The notes beneath the pieces are model-generated. The model did no database searches, was not told the DNA's origin, and saw nothing but the letters and a program-made list of their open reading frames with translations. From Hymenopus coronatus (Eukaryota; Arthropoda; Insecta; Mantodea; Hymenopodidae), in contig CM060883.1 of assembly GCA_030762935.1 (NCBI GenBank), positions 97,290,001-97,354,000 on the forward strand: a stretch of DNA of 64,000 bases. Direction: 5' to 3'. The position numbers were made by a program, and so were the translations under genes. Positions within the stretch are counted from its first letter, which is position 1, and every line of letters begins with the position of its first letter. Shown here one piece after another: positions 47,438 through 58,379 of the stretch.

Positions 47438-47690
47438 AATAAAAATCATGCAATGAATTTTGATATGCCATCAATTGACTCTCTCACCAAATTTTTTTTG
47501 GTTGCAGTATTAGCAATGCCCCTAGTAGCAGTAACCATAACAATGTAAATAAAGAAAAATGAGTTGATGATTCAATAGACCATTTTATTGCAAAACTCGA
47601 CCTTGGATTTCAAAAAGATAAATGGACAATTGTTACAATTATTATATTAATAGTCCTGCATATCTTCTATTATAACTAAATAAAATGTTT
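47438..47690 (+). mobile_element. Inverted partial copy of the same Penelope-like element
   Basis: The plus strand reads NKNHAMNFDMPSIDSLTKFF at about 47,437-47,500 and DFQKDKWTIVTIIIL at about 47,604-47,650. These match the end part of PLE-1, which lies on the other strand (NKNHAMNFDIPPTDSLTKF, DFKKDKWRIVTII). The junction is at about 47,437. The hammerhead position is also present but degraded (GTTGATGATTCAA ... ATTGCAAAACTCGACC). Confidence 0.78.
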
Positions 47691-48110
47691 TTCAAAGATT
47701 GTTTGAGCAAGTCAGTATATTTTAAAATATACTTTTTCACAGAGTGAAACCATTCTTAATATAATTGCTTGGAACTTCTGACATCATTGGAAGCATTTTA
47801 AAACAGACACTATATTTTTTGTATAACATTTCAAAGATTTTAGTATTGCATAGTGCTATAAATTATCAACTGTTTTGTACAACAAGTTTTGCTTTGGTAA
47901 TTAAACAAATACTTGAATTCCAGCTGTTATTGAAGCAGTTTATTTGTAGAAATTAACACAAATTAATAATGTTTTTAAATGAAACTGAGAGAATTGAGAT
48001 TTTAATGTTGATTGGATATGGCAAGAGTTTGTTTTACTGTTTTTACAATCATACATAATAATAAAATCTTTTGAGATACTATATTAAAAAAAGAGAAAAG
48101 AAAAAACAAA
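47691..48110. other. Unassigned intron stretch
   Basis: AT-rich; nothing recognised between the Penelope pair and X10. Confidence 0.5.
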
Positions 48111-49245
48111 TCTGATGTGTTCCATTCACATGACTTCTCTACTTCTCTTTCGCACTCCGTGGTGTAATGGTTACCATGCTAACTTCATATACCCAAGGTC
48201 GGGTGTAAAAATACTTAGCATGGCTTCCTTTGGAAGGGAAGTAAAGCCACTGGTCCCGTGTCGTAGATTTACAACATATAAAAGAACCTCAAGCCTGATA
48301 GAGAGGCCTCTGAGCAAAATTAAGAGGTCTTTCACACCCAATTTAGAATGGGATGCTGAGAACCACAATAGTAAAAGAGCGTCCATAAATAACACACCAT
48401 TTACCATTTTCATTTTTCTCTACATCCCTGCAAAAAAGTATTGTTAAAAAGCTTATACTTCTATTTACTTTGTGCTAATTGAGAAAAATTAGCAGAAATA
48501 GTCTTATTAGTTACTTCCTTGTAAGTAGAAGGGAAATAAGGGAGTACCATAGGTTAAAGTGATAGTCAAAAGCTGGTTGCTATGTGACTGAAGTTCCTTT
48601 GTTTCTATGGACAGGAGTTGACAAACTCCCATATAAAAAAGTATAAGTTTTTTAAAACTGAAACCAATAACAAGGAATATCTCAAAAATGATCAACTCCA
48701 CGAAAAAAATGTATAGGATATAAATTGTGTGTTTTATTGTGATCTACATTTTTTGTGGGGTAAGTTTTTGTATATCTCTTACAGTTTACCTGTTATGCAA
48801 AATTCAATAAAAATCATGCAAAATAAAGAGGTATTTAGAGGCTATTCCCAGAAAATTCAAGATATACATTTTATTTGGCATGCAAGTATTTTAAATATAA
48901 GAGATTTTAATCAAAACTGTTGAAGCCATTTTTCAAAAAAGTAAAGCTTCGAAAAATTTTCCATGTAAAGAGTAGTTTGGGGTGGGGGGATTTTCTTCAA
49001 AATCTTTGTGTCGCATTCTTGGAAGGTACCAAACTTAAATACCAAGTTTGGTATTTGACAGTCTTTTCATTATTGAGCTATGCTGTCCAGACACACAAAC
49101 ACAAACATGAATTTTTTTCTAAAAATGCCTATTTTTGGATTCAGGGGATCCAAAACATATATTTCGGGTGAAATCTTGGAGGGAATTTTTGGGTGGAATA
49201 CAATATCTTCTCTGTACACTATGTGATAGTACATGTAGGGAAAGT
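48111..49245 (-). mobile_element. Family X copy X10, interrupted by a SINE
   Basis: Starts TCTGATGTGTTCCATTCACA and ends CATGTAGGGAAAGT, followed by AAAAA (49,246-49,250) and preceded by ACAAA. A SINE sits at 48,149-48,412 and X resumes with TTCTCTACATCCCTGCAA. Other landmarks: TCTGAAACC-type block, TTTTCCATGTAAAGAGTAG, TTTCGGGTGAAATCTTGGAG and the terminal palindrome (ACACTATGTGATAGTACATG). Confidence 0.85.
48149..48412 (+). mobile_element. tRNA-derived SINE (family 1) without B box, inside X10
   Basis: Matches the SINE at 13,568 (GTGGTGTAATGGTTACCATG, GCATGGCTTCCTTTGGAAGG, GAATGGGATGCTGAGAACCA). About 40 bp including the B box are deleted: GGTCGGGTGTAAAAATACTT stands where the other copy has the B box and linker. 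TTCTCTAC occurs on both sides (about 48,135 and 48,415), probably the target duplication. The lost B box suggests that it is no longer transcribed from its own promoter. Confidence 0.75.
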
Positions 49246-49250
49246 AAAAA

Positions 49251-50039
49251 TACGGGGTAAAGTTTCAGATGTTATCACAACTTGCACAACAATCATATTA
49301 AGAATAGTTTGTTTAGAAATCCTACAAAAGAGAGCTATTTTAACAATTGTATGTAAAGGATGCTTAAAATGAGTTATTGAGTTAATGAAAATACTTTATG
49401 CCTTTAATATTTTAAAGTCCTCTGAAGAAACATTTAAGGAAAAAAGCACACTACCTTCTGTGTAAATACATTTTTATTCATGTACAAAACTGAAGAAAAC
49501 TTTCCTACTCGACAATCAAACCCAGAAAGATATTCACTCCCACAAAACAAGATCGGCCAATCACATCTCCATAGAGTCAATTAACTCACTACCAAGTATG
49601 GAAAAAAGTTTAACATACTTAACATCACTTACCTGCTTGAGTCTCCCTCTTAACATCAAAGAATCATTTACGTATAAAAGCAAACACCTCAAATACCCAC
49701 TTGAGCAATTCTGTAATACCTAACAATTTGGCATAAGAAAATCCTTACGGTGTTTGTTGAAAAATTGCATTAAGGTTAATCACACACCCACACAAAATTG
49801 GTTTAAAATAAATATTGCATATATCAACACTGTATCTATGTGTTTATTTTATTCTTTGTATTTTTCTTACCACCTCACTAATGGGCAGAAAACTTTTAAA
49901 TACCGCCCATACAATTTTTTGAAATCACTTCATGGTCTTCTTTTACATTTTATTAAATACTGTATTCTTTGATTATTCAGCTTGAGCTCAAAAGAAAGAA
50001 ACGTTTAAAATTTCAGGATTTATTACTTAAAAAGCAGCA
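49251..50039. other. Unassigned intron stretch
   Basis: No recognised exon or element. Confidence 0.5.
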
Positions 50040-50235
50040 GTTCATCTAAAAATCTGTCTCCCTCTCTCTCCCCTTTCTACCTCCCCCTCTCTCTCTCCCT
50101 CCCCTCATTTCTTCTCTCACCTTCCCTCCTCTTTCTCCCTACCTCCCTCTCCCTCTCTCTCCCTCCTTTCTTCTCTCCCCCTCCCTCCCCTCATTTCTTC
50201 TCTCACCCTCCCTCCCACCCTCTCTCTCTGCCCAT
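50040..50235. repeat. Polypyrimidine tract (CT-rich, ~190 bp)
   Basis: The plus strand is almost only C and T, with repeated words such as CCTCCCCTCATTTCTTCTCT (50,098 and 50,187). Such tracts can form triplex structures. It lies deep within an intron and not next to a splice site. Confidence 0.85.
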
Positions 50236-50514
50236 TTGTATAGTGCCTATTAACTTTCACAATCAGAGGTTTGACTCATGATAGTGTGTTACAATTCACT
50301 GAACCATTGCTTTATTTACATATTTTTGCCATAAAATGTACTCAAATTTACTCCAAAATTCCAGGCTTTGCAGAGGCTAAGGATGAACTCAGTTAAAAAA
50401 ATGTATGGTAGAGAAACCAGAATGACCAATTAGGCAATCTCATCTAAAATTATTAAGTATCTATGAGGTTCTCCAAATTAACTATCCTCAAGTTTACACC
50501 AAGAGATGCTCTAT

Positions 50515-51712
50515 AAGTAAGTTTTTGTCTATCTCTTACAGTTTACTAGTTATGCAAAATTCATCCAGAATAAACTGGTCTTCAGAGGCTATTCTCAGAA
50601 AATTCAAAATGTACATTTTATTTTTCATGTCTATATCTTGTATGTAGTATTTTAATCAAAATCATTATAGCCATTTTTGAGAAAATCAACATTTTAGAAA
50701 TTTTTCCATGTAAAGGGTAGTTTGGGGTGGGAGGATTTTCCTCAAAATATTTGTGTTACATCCTTGGAAGATACTAAACTTATATACCAAGTTTGGTATT
50801 TTAACAGTTTCTCATTCACCCATACACAGACCTATTTTTACTTTCTCTACTCGCACTATGTGCATAGTGTATAGAGAAGGTATTGCACTCCATGCAAATA
50901 TGCGATACCGAGATTTCACCGGAAATATATGTTTCAGGGTCCCTTATATAAAAAAAAAAGCATTTTCACAAAAAGGTCTGTATGCATGCGCGTGGGTGGG
51001 GGTGGGTGTGAGTGGGTGTGGGTGGGTGGGTGTCACGATAACTCAAAAACGAAAAGTAGCTATATTTAAGTTCAGCATCTTCCAGGGATGCGACACGAAG
51101 ATTTTTAGAAAAATCCCGCCACCCCAAACTATCCTTTACATGGAACTTTTTTTGAAAATTTTGATTTTTGCAAAAATGGCTGTAACAATTTTGATTAAAA
51201 TATCATATATTAAAGATACTTACATGACAAACAAAATGTATATCTTGAATTTTCTGGGAAGAGCCTCTGGAGAGTACTTTAATCTGGACGAATTTTACAG
51301 AATTTTGCATAACTGCTAAACCGTAAGACTTAGAAAAAACTTACTACACAAGAAATGTAGACCACGTTAAACACACAATTTATGTTATATACATTTTTTG
51401 TGGAGTTGGTCGTTTTTTAAATATTCATTGTTTTTGCTTTCAGCTATGTAAAACTTACTTTTCTCATATAGGAATTTGTCAACTCCTGTCCATATAAAAA
51501 AAGGAACTTCAGTCACATAGCAACCAGTTTCCCTTATTGCAGAGATGTAGAGAAAGTCATGTGAATGGTCCATATCAGATTTTTAAAAATGCTTTTTTTG
51601 GATACAGGGGACCCTAAAACATTATTTGCAGTGAGATCTCAGTATCAAATTTTTGGGTGGAATGCAATACCTTCTCTATACGTTATGTACATGGTATGTA
51701 TAGAGAAAGTAA
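50515..51712 (-). mobile_element. Family X copy X11/X13, split by X12
   Basis: The left piece (50,515-50,839) ends CACAGACCTATTTTT, and the right piece (51,580-51,712) begins TTTTTAAAAATGCTTTTTTT. Joined, they give the order seen in intact minus-strand copies, where the CACAGACC word is followed by a T run and AAAATGC. The right piece ends in the terminal palindrome and GTATAGAGAAAGT before AAAAAC. The far left end of the element is missing. Confidence 0.83.
50840..51579 (+). mobile_element. Family X copy X12, nested in another X (740 bp)
   Basis: Begins ACTTTCTCTACTCGCACTAT, ends GTCCATATCAGA, flanked by TTTTT (50,835-50,839; 51,580-51,584). A GT/GGGTG-rich run lies at 50,985-51,035. It lacks part of the segment before the right end compared with X4, which explains its shorter length. 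Because it sits in another X copy, its boundaries are certain. Confidence 0.88.
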
Positions 51713-51734
51713 AAACAGTGAAAGTAGGTATCTT

Positions 51735-52205
51735 GTTATTTTTTGTAGAATGCACACCTTTGATTTACTGTATCCACACTGTTCTGTTGTAATCAGAATG
51801 AGTGTCAGCTTCTTTGTCTCTTCATTGCTGGCAATAACCCAGCTTGCATCTTTTAGGCACATATGGAATCAAAGTAAATCTTTCTTGGGAAGCGAAAAAG
51901 CTAGAACCAACTCCCCATCTTTTACATGCATGGAATGTTTCTCTTATTTACTTTGAGGGTGCCATTTTCAAGGAGGTACTGCTGTAATTGTTCTCCATGA
52001 TTAAGTTCCTGTGTCAAGTTGTTTTATTACATCAACAGGTTTCTAAGACATACAATAAGGACCTTATTTTTCTTTTTCTTGCCACAGTATAGCTCAAAAT
52101 GAAAGTGCAGCTGTCACCAATTGCATTCAGTTTTATGCCTCAGTGTGCCAGCCTTTCAGCATATATTCCAACCTCATCTATAGTCACAAGCTCTTGAGGC
52201 TATAA
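51735..52205 (-). mobile_element. piggyBac-like transposase remnant, middle/C-terminal part
   Basis: Minus-strand readings with stops: ELVTIDEVGIYAERLAH and GIKLNAIGDSCTFIL (usual YGIKxxxxxDSxTxY block), then QQYLLENGTLKVNKRNIPCM (usual YLL...VGTLRKNKREIP block). The match is partial, and the strand is opposite to the N-terminal part that follows at 52,330. Confidence 0.45.
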
Positions 52206-52329
52206 TTGTACAGTAAAGCTTTTGTAAAATTCCCTAATGGCTGCTAGCTTATTAGCTTTTAGGCAGTTCTTTTTAATCTCAGATCCAAAAGACTTCACAC
52301 TTCAGACAATAGAAGCATCAAGGAGGTAG

Positions 52330-52800
52330 GAGAAGAGGAGGAAGAACGAATGTGATGGAGAAGATGAACAAGAAGATCATGATAGTGGCTCAGAACAATG
52401 TGGAGAATGTGGTTTTGAAGATGTTGAGGTATAAAATGTACATTATCACTATTTGGGTTAGTATTCCGAGGGGAATTTCAGGTAATACTAGAAATATAAT
52501 GAAAGCCTTGCTGGGGCCTACAAGGAATGCCAAAAACCTGCACACTCCTCATATTGATATGGTTGATAAAATTGTAGAATACACTAATTTATGTATTATC
52601 AAAAGAAGAGCAGAAACCAACTATCAAAGAGAAAGGGATTGCAAAACTACAAATCTTTCAAAAATTATGACACTTTTGGGCATACTTTTCCTCATAGCTG
52701 TTAAAAAACAAGGCATGTAAGTGTTTTGGAATTATGGAACACCAAAAGATTTCTATGTTTCTAGAACTTCAATCGGAGTAAACAAGCATTAAATAGTTCA
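52330..52800 (+). mobile_element. piggyBac-like transposase remnant, N-terminal part
   Basis: A plus-strand frame (52,352-52,720) reads IPRGISGNTRNIMKALLGPT, then MVDKIVEYTNLCIIKRRAET and TTNLSKIMTLLGILFLIAVK, agreeing with the start of the piggyBac transposase domain (DDE_Tnp_1_7: GPTxxA, IVxxTNxxI, LxxLLGLLxLxGVxK). After a stop VLELWNTK follows, resembling the ELWxxDGTG block. The catalytic part is absent. It could be mistaken for a small host gene. Confidence 0.65.
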
Positions 52801-52945
52801 CAAAATGTATGTAAGTGTCATATGTAACTTACATATTCGGGCATGTACATAGTGCCGCAGTGTTCACTTGGCAGGTTAATTAGAGCTATGAGCGACAATT
52901 ACTATAAATGTATAATTTTGAAGCTGCTTACAGTGAAGGCATAAT

Positions 52946-53169
52946 CAAATTGAATTAATTAAAGTGGTACTGTTAACACACACTTCGCTTACTTTTATTG
53001 AGTAGGGCAATTGTTTTGCGGACCGTTGTCTGCATCCTCAGCTGTTGAAACCCAAGCAGTAGTGGTCCAACAGCTGAGGATGTGGGCAATGGTCTGCAAA
53101 AAAATTGTTGTGCTGAATAAAAGTAAGTGAAGTGTGAGTTAACAGTACCACTTTAATTAATTCAATTTG
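52946..53169. repeat. Fold-back repeat with two ~100-bp arms
   Basis: CAAATTGAATTAATTAAAGT at 52,946 is the reverse complement of the sequence ending at 53,169 (ACTTTAATTAATTCAATTTG). Pairing continues with a few mismatches to the centre, where CCTCAGCTGTTG faces CAACAGCTGAGG around a ~20-bp loop (53,046-53,066). Each arm contains, reading out from the loop, CAGCTGAGGATG, a short hairpin and AAAA(C/A)AATTG. That resembles a degraded hammerhead core (CUGAGGA ... GAAAC), so the pair may be two inverted ends of a Penelope-like element. Confidence 0.8.
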
Positions 53170-53807
53170 ACAATTACTATACTCACCTGTGTTAAAAGCC
53201 TTTAAAGGAGAGAGGTTCTGGAAATGCCCAGTGCCCTCACTGTACTGTTTCCTAAACTGAAGAGACAGCATGTAATGCTGCTAATGCTCACTTAATGGTT
53301 AAACAAACTATGTGCAGGTACCTGATGCCCTGAACATCAACATGCTAAAAACTTGAGTGTGAAGCACAAAATTAAGAGTTTGAAGAGGAATATTTCAGTA
53401 CCAAGGGAAAATTACTTTTCTGTAATATGTATGAAATGAAAGTAATGCAACAACATTACATTGCCATATGGCAAAACATAAGAGCAGTAATTGGAAATGC
53501 ACTAAACAGAGCAGACAATATATTTTTTCATAGGGCAACTTTCTAAAGACCTCTGTGAGATGAGGGGTAACTGCTAACATCCTTTACATCAATGCTAAAA
53601 TAATGGAGTAGGTGTGTGTATTTGCTCATACATTCTCTTTTTTATTTGCTCATAATTAGATATTAAAATAATGTAACAATTAATGTAATTAAATTTTTGT
53701 TTATTTGTTTTGCATGCCCTTTCTGGTCATATTTGACTATTTAAAGGTCACATTTGCCTGCATATTTTACACTTTTAGGTCATAAACATCCAAACAATAG
53801 TCATGAG
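53170..53807. other. Unassigned intron stretch
   Basis: No recognised exon or element. Confidence 0.5.
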
Positions 53808-54108
53808 TGATTATATTGGAGGTGCAGTAGTTCTTATATTGCTGCTTGCCAAGCGGGAGACCTGGGTTCGATTCCCAGTACCACCATGGGGATTTTTCCC
53901 CCACTGGGAGACCTGGACCGGGGTGAATTCAGTCTCATGAGATCCCTGAGGAGCTACTTGATGGAGAAGTAGCGGATCCAGGTCATGAGGGGGGGGGGGT
54001 TTCGAGACACTGACCATGTCCCACCCTCCAATACTGTACCCCAACCATGTCGTCTGTCATGGACCAAGAAGGAGGTTCCCCGTCAGCTGTCGTGTTATAA
54101 TACCAGGT
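53808..54108 (+). mobile_element. tRNA-Gly-derived SINE (family 2)
   Basis: The head reads CTTGCCAAGCGGGAGACC then TGGGTTCGATTCCCAGTACC. That is the anticodon arm, variable loop and T arm of a tRNA-Gly(GCC)-like sequence with an exact B box GGTTCGATTCC at 53,865-53,875. The A-box region (GTGCAGTAGTTC) is diverged. The body is GC-rich (CTGGGAGACCTGGACCGGGG, GATCCAGGTCATGAG, a G10 run) and ends near 54,108 without a clear A tail. It is not a functional tRNA because the D arm is broken. Confidence 0.75.
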
Positions 54109-54978
54109 GTAGTAATGCTAAAATCAAATACAAGATATGTTTAAATTTAAAATGAGAATAAAATATATAATGAAGTAAAAGTTCACTGAGTGGAATCATA
54201 AGTGTTGGTGGAGTAAAATTATTTTTTTTCAAATACGGAAGAATAGTAAATTTAAAGTGAAGTATAATGTGTTTAAATTTCTTTAGAGAGGGTAATATAG
54301 TGAAATGAAGGATAAAAAAAGTGGATGATAGGAATAATAAATACCTTTAGAAAGGTTAATAATTTATAAATAATATATTAGTGCAATGAAGGTGAATTTA
54401 GTAATTTAAATAGTAAGAATTAAGTAAAAGGTGGTGAGATACTATTCTTTAAGTTATAATACTGTTACTTTCATCATCATCACCATTATCACTATTATTT
54501 TTATTCTGACCCTTGACTAAAAACAGGGCAATAAAATATAACTGTGCAATTATCAGATGCAGAATGTCAAACAGGAACAATTTTGAAATAAGCAAATAAT
54601 TTAAAATTGCTTACATGTGTTTATTCACAGAAAACAATTCAGTGAACAAGATATTACCATCACAGTTTATTATCAGTACTCAAAAGTAAGTATATTGAGA
54701 AATCACTATGTAAAACTCAATTAATAGCAGCAGAGAAGCAAATCTGTGACATTTTATAATATACTTCAACATTTGAATTAAGGCACCATGAAAAGTGCAC
54801 ATTACTTTTCTCTATGGGAATAAGAACAAACAGTATTATAATTTCTTTTGCCTCCGTGCTAAACTCCAGACAAGTAGATGACATCTATATCTCTTTCATG
54901 AACTATATTCAGCAACATTCATAATTATTACGTCTCAAACAACTTAAAATATGTTCTTATTTTGTTTTCCAAATAAAG
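54109..54978. other. Unassigned intron stretch
   Basis: AT-rich; nothing recognised before exon 7. Confidence 0.55.
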
Positions 54979-55104
54979 ATGCTGGAGAAAATAAAAAGGA
55001 TAACTGATGGTGAGAAAAAAGTAAAGGAACTGGAGGAGAAACTAAAAAAGACTGAAAAGACGCTAAGTAGCAACAAAACAAAGACAGCAAGGCTTGAAAA
55101 AGAG
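54979..55104 (+). CDS. Coiled-coil gene, exon 7
   Basis: Acceptor CCAAATAAAG, donor GTATGT, 42 whole codons (phase 0 to 0). The product begins MLEKIKRITDGEKKVKELEE and ends NKTKTARLEKE. The polypyrimidine tract is modest. The 9.7-kb intron before it could hide another exon, but exon 6 and exon 7 join in frame. Confidence 0.85.
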
Positions 55105-55550
55105 GTATGTAAACCCAAAAATATTTTCTGGAACTAGTTAGCATGTTGTCTCCTGCTTTTGCATACTCTATTAACATTCTCTGATAAGCAACTATGTACT
55201 AAATACTGTAAGTAGATCACTATGAGAAATAATACATATATAACAATAAAAATGAAATTAATGGAAACAATTGCTTATTTGAAAAGTAATTTGTTTTAAA
55301 ATAACATAATTTTATATAAAATTCAGTTGATGAACTTCTTCAGATTTCTTGTAAACAAATGTTAACACAGTTTTCTTTATTTCTTTTTCTTTTCTTCCTG
55401 ATAATCTGATGCTGTCTCTTTCCCTTGCTTCTACTCATGATATCTCTGTGGTATTTAACAATCTATTTGTTATCTTTTTCTATTATGAAAAAAAAACAAA
55501 AAAACATCCTATGTCCTTTCCAAACTGTACCCTTTATCCTGTGGCACAAG
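55105..55550. other. Short intron between exons 7 and 8
   Basis: A 446-bp intron, the shortest recognised in the gene, with a T/C-rich 3' part (55,368-55,440). Confidence 0.75.
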
Positions 55551-55709
55551 CTGGAAGAAGAAAAAGAGAAGGTTCGAGCTAGTGAATCTCAGCAGCATGA
55601 CATGACATCTGAAAGAGACATCCTCAAAGAACAGATGACTGAGTTGGAGAAGAGAAATGACAACCTGCAGAATGCTCTGGTGGAGAGAGATGCAAAGATT
55701 GAGACTCTG
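55551..55709 (+). CDS. Coiled-coil gene, exon 8
   Basis: Acceptor CTGTGGCACAAG, donor GTAACG, 53 whole codons (phase 0 to 0). The product starts LEEEKEKVRASESQQHDMTS and ends NDNLQNALVERDAKIETL. It continues exon 7 in frame (RLEKE|LEEEK). The donor shows that at least one more exon follows, but I did not find it before the window end. Confidence 0.86.
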
Positions 55710-57092
55710 GTAACGTATCTGTTAATGCAGTCTATATAATACTTGTAAATAACAACTTCTGTAGGATCTAGTCAGTGGCAGCTCTTGAAGGGTAGCATCC
55801 CCCTATTAAAATTGAAAGTGATTTTTTTTAGGTCTTAATATGTCTATTATTATGTACCCAAAGATGTTTAAAACTGTTCCATTTTTCTCCTATTTCTAAT
55901 GTTAATTTTTTTATGACATTCTGCCAGGCTGAGATCCTGATAGCCCAGGCACTTTCTGTGCTGTTTTCTTCAGTAACAATGGCAACGACATAGTTGTAAG
56001 GTTGTCCCAATCTTTGAGGAAAATCAGCCCGGGTGTCATGGAAATGTATCATGTGGAAACTCTTGCCATTATTCTATCTGTAGCATTGTCAAGGTAAATT
56101 ACTTGATTGCATGACTGTTCCCATAATGTTTGGAGCATATGAGCAAATTTGTACAACCAAATGTAAGTACATAGAAGGTTGAAATTGTCTGGCTTCATAT
56201 TGGAAATGACCACTTTAATTTCAACCTCCAGGCAGCATTTACCTGAAGTGAGAAAGGAGATGGGATTTTTCCTTGTATGGCTATTTCAGGATTTACAGTT
56301 GTTTGATGTCCAGCCACAGTAACCAGTTGGCTTGGTGTTCAATTACAATATGATACAGTCACGAAACAATGAAATTTGTGAACTAAAAAAGGATGTGTCA
56401 AGCTCGTTAAGTTTATACAAAAAATTAGAATTGAGAAACAGCAGCCAACCAAAGTCTGAGCTTAACATTGTTCAAGCACAGCTCTAACGTAGAAATAGAG
56501 CTTCTTTTACTAGAAAATTTAATATTTTGTTGCACAAAAATGTTTTCTGGCTGTGTGGACGTGAATTTAGAAAAAAAGGTGCTCCTCTGATTCATGTGTT
56601 TGTTTTTTGGTGGTGATGCGTGGACCAAATATGGAGTATGTGGCTTGAAACATATGCAGGAAGATATAGAAACCCTTGGGGTTCCTCTAAGATAAAACTA
56701 ATTTAGTCAGTTTTCAGCTGCTAGAATTATACTATATTAATATTATTTTGCAAGAAGGGTCATCATATGGAGCTCCAGTTTAAATGAAAGGTAATTAATT
56801 GCATAACTGTATTTTAAATTATTTTTCTTTGGCATGAATGACATTCTTAGTATAAAAGTTCAGTTTAATATAAACTCACTGAGCCCCCCAAGCTAGAGAT
56901 TCATGAGCTGTCACGGGATCTAATGTTTATTTCTTATTAATTTTAATTATCTAAATGAAAATGTATTGTTTCATTATAAGGTATAATACCAGGTGAATCA
57001 GGTGTCTGCAGGTATCATATATCTGTAGTCTTATATATTAGCATATTCAACCAATATTTTCTTCTGCAGATAACCTTGTTTTCTTTAGTATA
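55710..57092. other. Unassigned sequence after exon 8
   Basis: Two minus-strand frames of 74 and 67 codons (55,828-56,052 and 56,425-56,628) have no recognised similarity; a reading ISMTPGLIFLKDWDNLTT on the minus strand near 55,985-56,045 may come from an unidentified mobile element. No exon recognised. Confidence 0.4.
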
Positions 57093-57975
57093 CAGGGTTA
57101 CTACAAAAGAAATAGACAACTTCAACTGCCTGTAAAACAAAAACTATTAGAGATAGCAACCTAATTATTTTGGAGGTATGTTGAGAAACTCTTAAAGTTT
57201 CGTTTGCTGCTATTGGTAACGCTGTAGTGTTTTGTTTGTTGTTGCAGAAGCTGAAATGGCGGAAAATCCTGTGGAAAAGGCATATTGCGTGGGAATTTGC
57301 TAGAACGCAATCAGCAACTGTTGTCAAACGACATTTTAGAACACGTTACCACAAAAATGAAATGATGCGCTTACAAAAAACAGCACCGTCTTCATCATGT
57401 TGCAACATGTTGATGCAAAAGTCACGCTGTATGACCTTATCTTCTTCACTCAGAAATTGCAACATCTTTAATCTGTAAGGCATCATGTGCCGTCGCTTTT
57501 GCAAGATTTTCCATACAGTTTGCTGTGGAATTTGTAATTGCATGCTTGCCCTAGATGTCAATTTTTGTGGGCTTCTTATGTAGGCAGAACGAACACGTTC
57601 AACGTTTTCTTCCGAAACTCTTGGTCTTCCCGAACTCTTCCCTTTGCACAAACATCCCGTTGTCTCGAATTTTCTATACCAGTCGTAGATTGACTGTCTA
57701 GTCAGTGGCGTTTTGTGGTAACGTGTTCTAAAATGTCCTTGGACAACAGTTGCTGATTGCGTTCTAGCAAATTCCAACACGCAATATGCCTATTCCACAG
57801 GATTTTCTGCCATTTCAGCTTCTGCAACAACAAACAAAACACTACAGCGTTACCAATACTAACAAACGAAACTTTGAGAGTTTCTCAACATACCTCCAAA
57901 TAATTAGGTTGCTATCTCTAATAGTTTTTGTTTTACAGGCAGTTGAAGTTGTCTATTTCTTTTGTAGTAACCCTG
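57093..57975 (-). mobile_element. Fold-back transposon with DUF4817-type transposase fragment
   Basis: The two ends are inverted copies over about 265 bp (57,093-57,358 and 57,711-57,975), starting CAGGGTTACTACAAAAGAAA, with TA on both sides (57,091-57,092; 57,976-57,977). Between them the minus strand reads FARTQSATVVQGHFRTRYHK, SIYDWYRKFETTGCLCKGKS and GRPRVSEENVERVRSAYIRS, then VWKILQKRRHMMPYRLKMLQ. This is the helix-turn-helix part (DUF4817) of a widespread arthropod Tc1/mariner-related transposase. The start codon (MAENPVE near 57,813) is followed by a stop, and no catalytic domain remains. The left arm repeats the 5' end of the gene in reverse, so the element arose by inverted duplication of one end. 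Confidence 0.87.
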
Positions 57976-57977
57976 TA

Positions 57978-58379
57978 TTTACTCCTCAATGTGCCTATGC
58001 AGGATTAATTACTAAACAAAGAACCTGCATAAAGCTGGAAACATTATAGTTTGACAATGATACAAAGTATTCTCTGTCAGTAGCAATGAACGGAAACTAT
58101 AATATAAACTCAGTTGACAATGGTTAAAACCTCAACTGTGAGATCCCTTTTTTAAATTAAATTTTAATCGTTTATGAATTGAATGGGAAAAAGTAACAAA
58201 AATTCACATTATGATGACATAATATTTAATATTTGTTATTGTACTATCTGCTGGTGGTGGTAGTTGTATTTGCGATTTGTGCCTGGGAAGTTAGGTGAAG
58301 AGTTAGTAGGAAAGAAAAATATGTAGGTAGCTATATTTATACAAACTTAATTTAATGATTGAACTATTTCTTGTATACC
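57978..58379. other. Unassigned stretch
   Basis: Nothing recognised between the fold-back element and the hAT remnant. Confidence 0.5.

Noticed and set aside
48171..48413. 80-codon minus-strand and 110-codon plus-strand frames
   Set aside because: They lie in SINE family 1, which is non-coding.
52352..52720. A small host gene
   Set aside because: Its sequence follows the start of the piggyBac transposase domain and continues after the stop in the same style.
53808..53880. A functional tRNA-Gly gene
   Set aside because: The T arm and B box are good, but the D arm and acceptor stem do not fold, and a SINE body follows.
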